Assembly (NCBI GenBank): GCA_018713145.1
Contig: DVFP01000015.1
Span: 1-64,000, forward strand
Length of the DNA stretch: 64,000 bases
Source of the DNA: Candidatus Scybalocola faecavium
Lineage (GTDB): Bacteria > Bacillota > Clostridia > Lachnospirales > Lachnospiraceae
Direction of reading: 5' to 3'
The notes below the pieces were generated by a model. The model saw only the letters and a program-made list of their open reading frames with translations, searched no databases and was not told where the DNA came from. Shown here piece after piece: positions 63,428 through 64,000 of this stretch. The translations under genes were made by a program, and so were the position numbers. Within the stretch, counting starts at the first letter, position 1. The number at the start of each line of letters is the position of its first letter.

Positions 63428-64000
63428 TTACTTCATAACAATATTAATGATCTTTCCAGGAACATAAATTTCCTTTACAATATTTCCTGTCAGTTTTGCA
63501 GCGACAGCTTCCTTGCCGGCAGCAAGAGCATCGTCCTTAGAAACATCTGCGGGAAGCTGAATGACAGCCCGAACCTTACCGTTGATCTGGACGGCAATAT
63601 TAACCTCATCATCTTTCATTGCTTCCTCATCGGCATTTGGCCACTGGTTATCAAAGACACTGTTTTCATGGCCAAGCTGTTCCCAAAGCTCCTCACCAAG
63701 ATGAGGCGCAAAAGGAGCAATAAGGATTGCTGCGGTTTCCAGTGTCTCCTTATCAATGCCGCCTTCCTTCTTAGCCAGATCCGTCAGCTTGTTGGTATAT
63801 TCCATAAATCCGGAAATCACAGTGTTCAGGCTGAACTGTTCCAGACGGGTGGAAATATCATAAATCATCTTATGGCGCAGCTTGAGCATATTCTTTGTAG
63901 GTGCAACATTTTTATCCTTGTTGTCCATCACCATATTCCAGTAACGGTTAATAAACCGGTAAACGCCTTCAATGCCCCGGTCGTCCCACTCGGAATCCAG
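63428..64000 (-). CDS. leuS: Leucyl-tRNA synthetase, C-terminal part (gene continues past the window)
   Basis: Charges tRNA-Leu. Only the last 190 codons are present: the alpha-helical anticodon-binding domain (GVYRFINRYWN, then ISTRLEQFSLNTVISGFMEY and AILIAPFAPHLGEELWEQLG) and the C-terminal domain with VNIAVQINGKVRA and GNIVKEIYVPGKIINIV. These are standard for bacterial LeuRS. The frame is open through the window end, and the catalytic domain lies outside. Internal ATGs near 63934 are not starts. Confidence 0.96.
   Translation of the reverse strand: MDSEWDDRGIEGVYRFINRYWNMVMDNKDKNVAPTKNMLKLRHKMIYDISTRLEQFSLNTVISGFMEYTNKLTDLAKKEGGIDKETLETAAILIAPFAPHLGEELWEQLGHENSVFDNQWPNADEEAMKDDEVNIAVQINGKVRAVIQLPADVSKDDALAAGKEAVAAKLTGNIVKEIYVPGKIINIVMK

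Overview
The window looks like chromosome from a low-GC, spore-forming anaerobe of the Clostridia, most likely a gut Lachnospiraceae. The evidence is gene content and order. There is a cysE-cysS-mrnC-rlmB-sigH block behind a cysteine T-box, an era-recO-glyS neighbourhood, a CIRCE-controlled groESL operon, pyruvate phosphate dikinase, a Re-type citrate synthase next to NADP-isocitrate dehydrogenase, 2-hydroxyacyl-CoA dehydratase-like proteins and a gut-type aromatic amino acid decarboxylase. I saw no insertion sequence, prophage, CRISPR array or rRNA operon. The species is not determined.

Layout. 1-16982 is mostly minus-strand housekeeping: ppdK, a MATE exporter, glyS, a lipoprotein, recO, era, an M16C protease, an amidase, guaB, a small membrane protein and groEL. 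17038-27700 continues with groES, glnS, a GNAT acetyltransferase, tRNA-Thr, a plus-strand metallo-hydrolase lipoprotein, a DedA protein, the sigH-rlmB-mrnC-cysS-cysE operon and ispF. 27866-33644 is plus strand: a cysteine-rich miniprotein, tRNA-Val, tRNA-Met and tRNA-Pro, then a type II topoisomerase pair (parE-parC type). 33725-40426 is minus strand: a glycosyltransferase with a MarR-like tail, nagA, biotin-controlled bioY, and an icd / Re-citrate synthase / GntR-regulator cluster that can make 2-oxoglutarate for glutamate.

40769-64000 is the accessory half. It opens with a translationally coupled AAA ATPase / TOPRIM-like pair that resembles a phage-defence cassette and is the best candidate for a poorly described system. 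Next comes a deletion scar that joins a truncated YesM-type sensor kinase to a truncated alpha/beta hydrolase. Then follow a subtilase, a nucleotidyltransferase, a small XRE regulator, mnmM, a second cysteine-rich miniprotein, an Abi_2-like remnant, a 51-codon gene, a DUF554 protein, two related MATE exporters, a dehydratase/activase pair, a LysR regulator divergent from the decarboxylase, a decayed MFS / cytidylate-kinase-like locus, a zinc-type macrodomain hydrolase, a lipoprotein and the 3' part of leuS.

Regulation is unusually readable. Many genes have consensus -35/-10 boxes with 17-bp spacers. There is a BirA operator on the bioY promoter, a cysteine T-box, a perfect CIRCE, a 13-bp hairpin in the guaB leader, a duplicated ribosome-binding-site leader on icd, a short repeat family in several leaders, and GC-rich direct repeats in the ppdK leader. 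All functional names rest on reading motifs and on recalled family knowledge; no database search was run.
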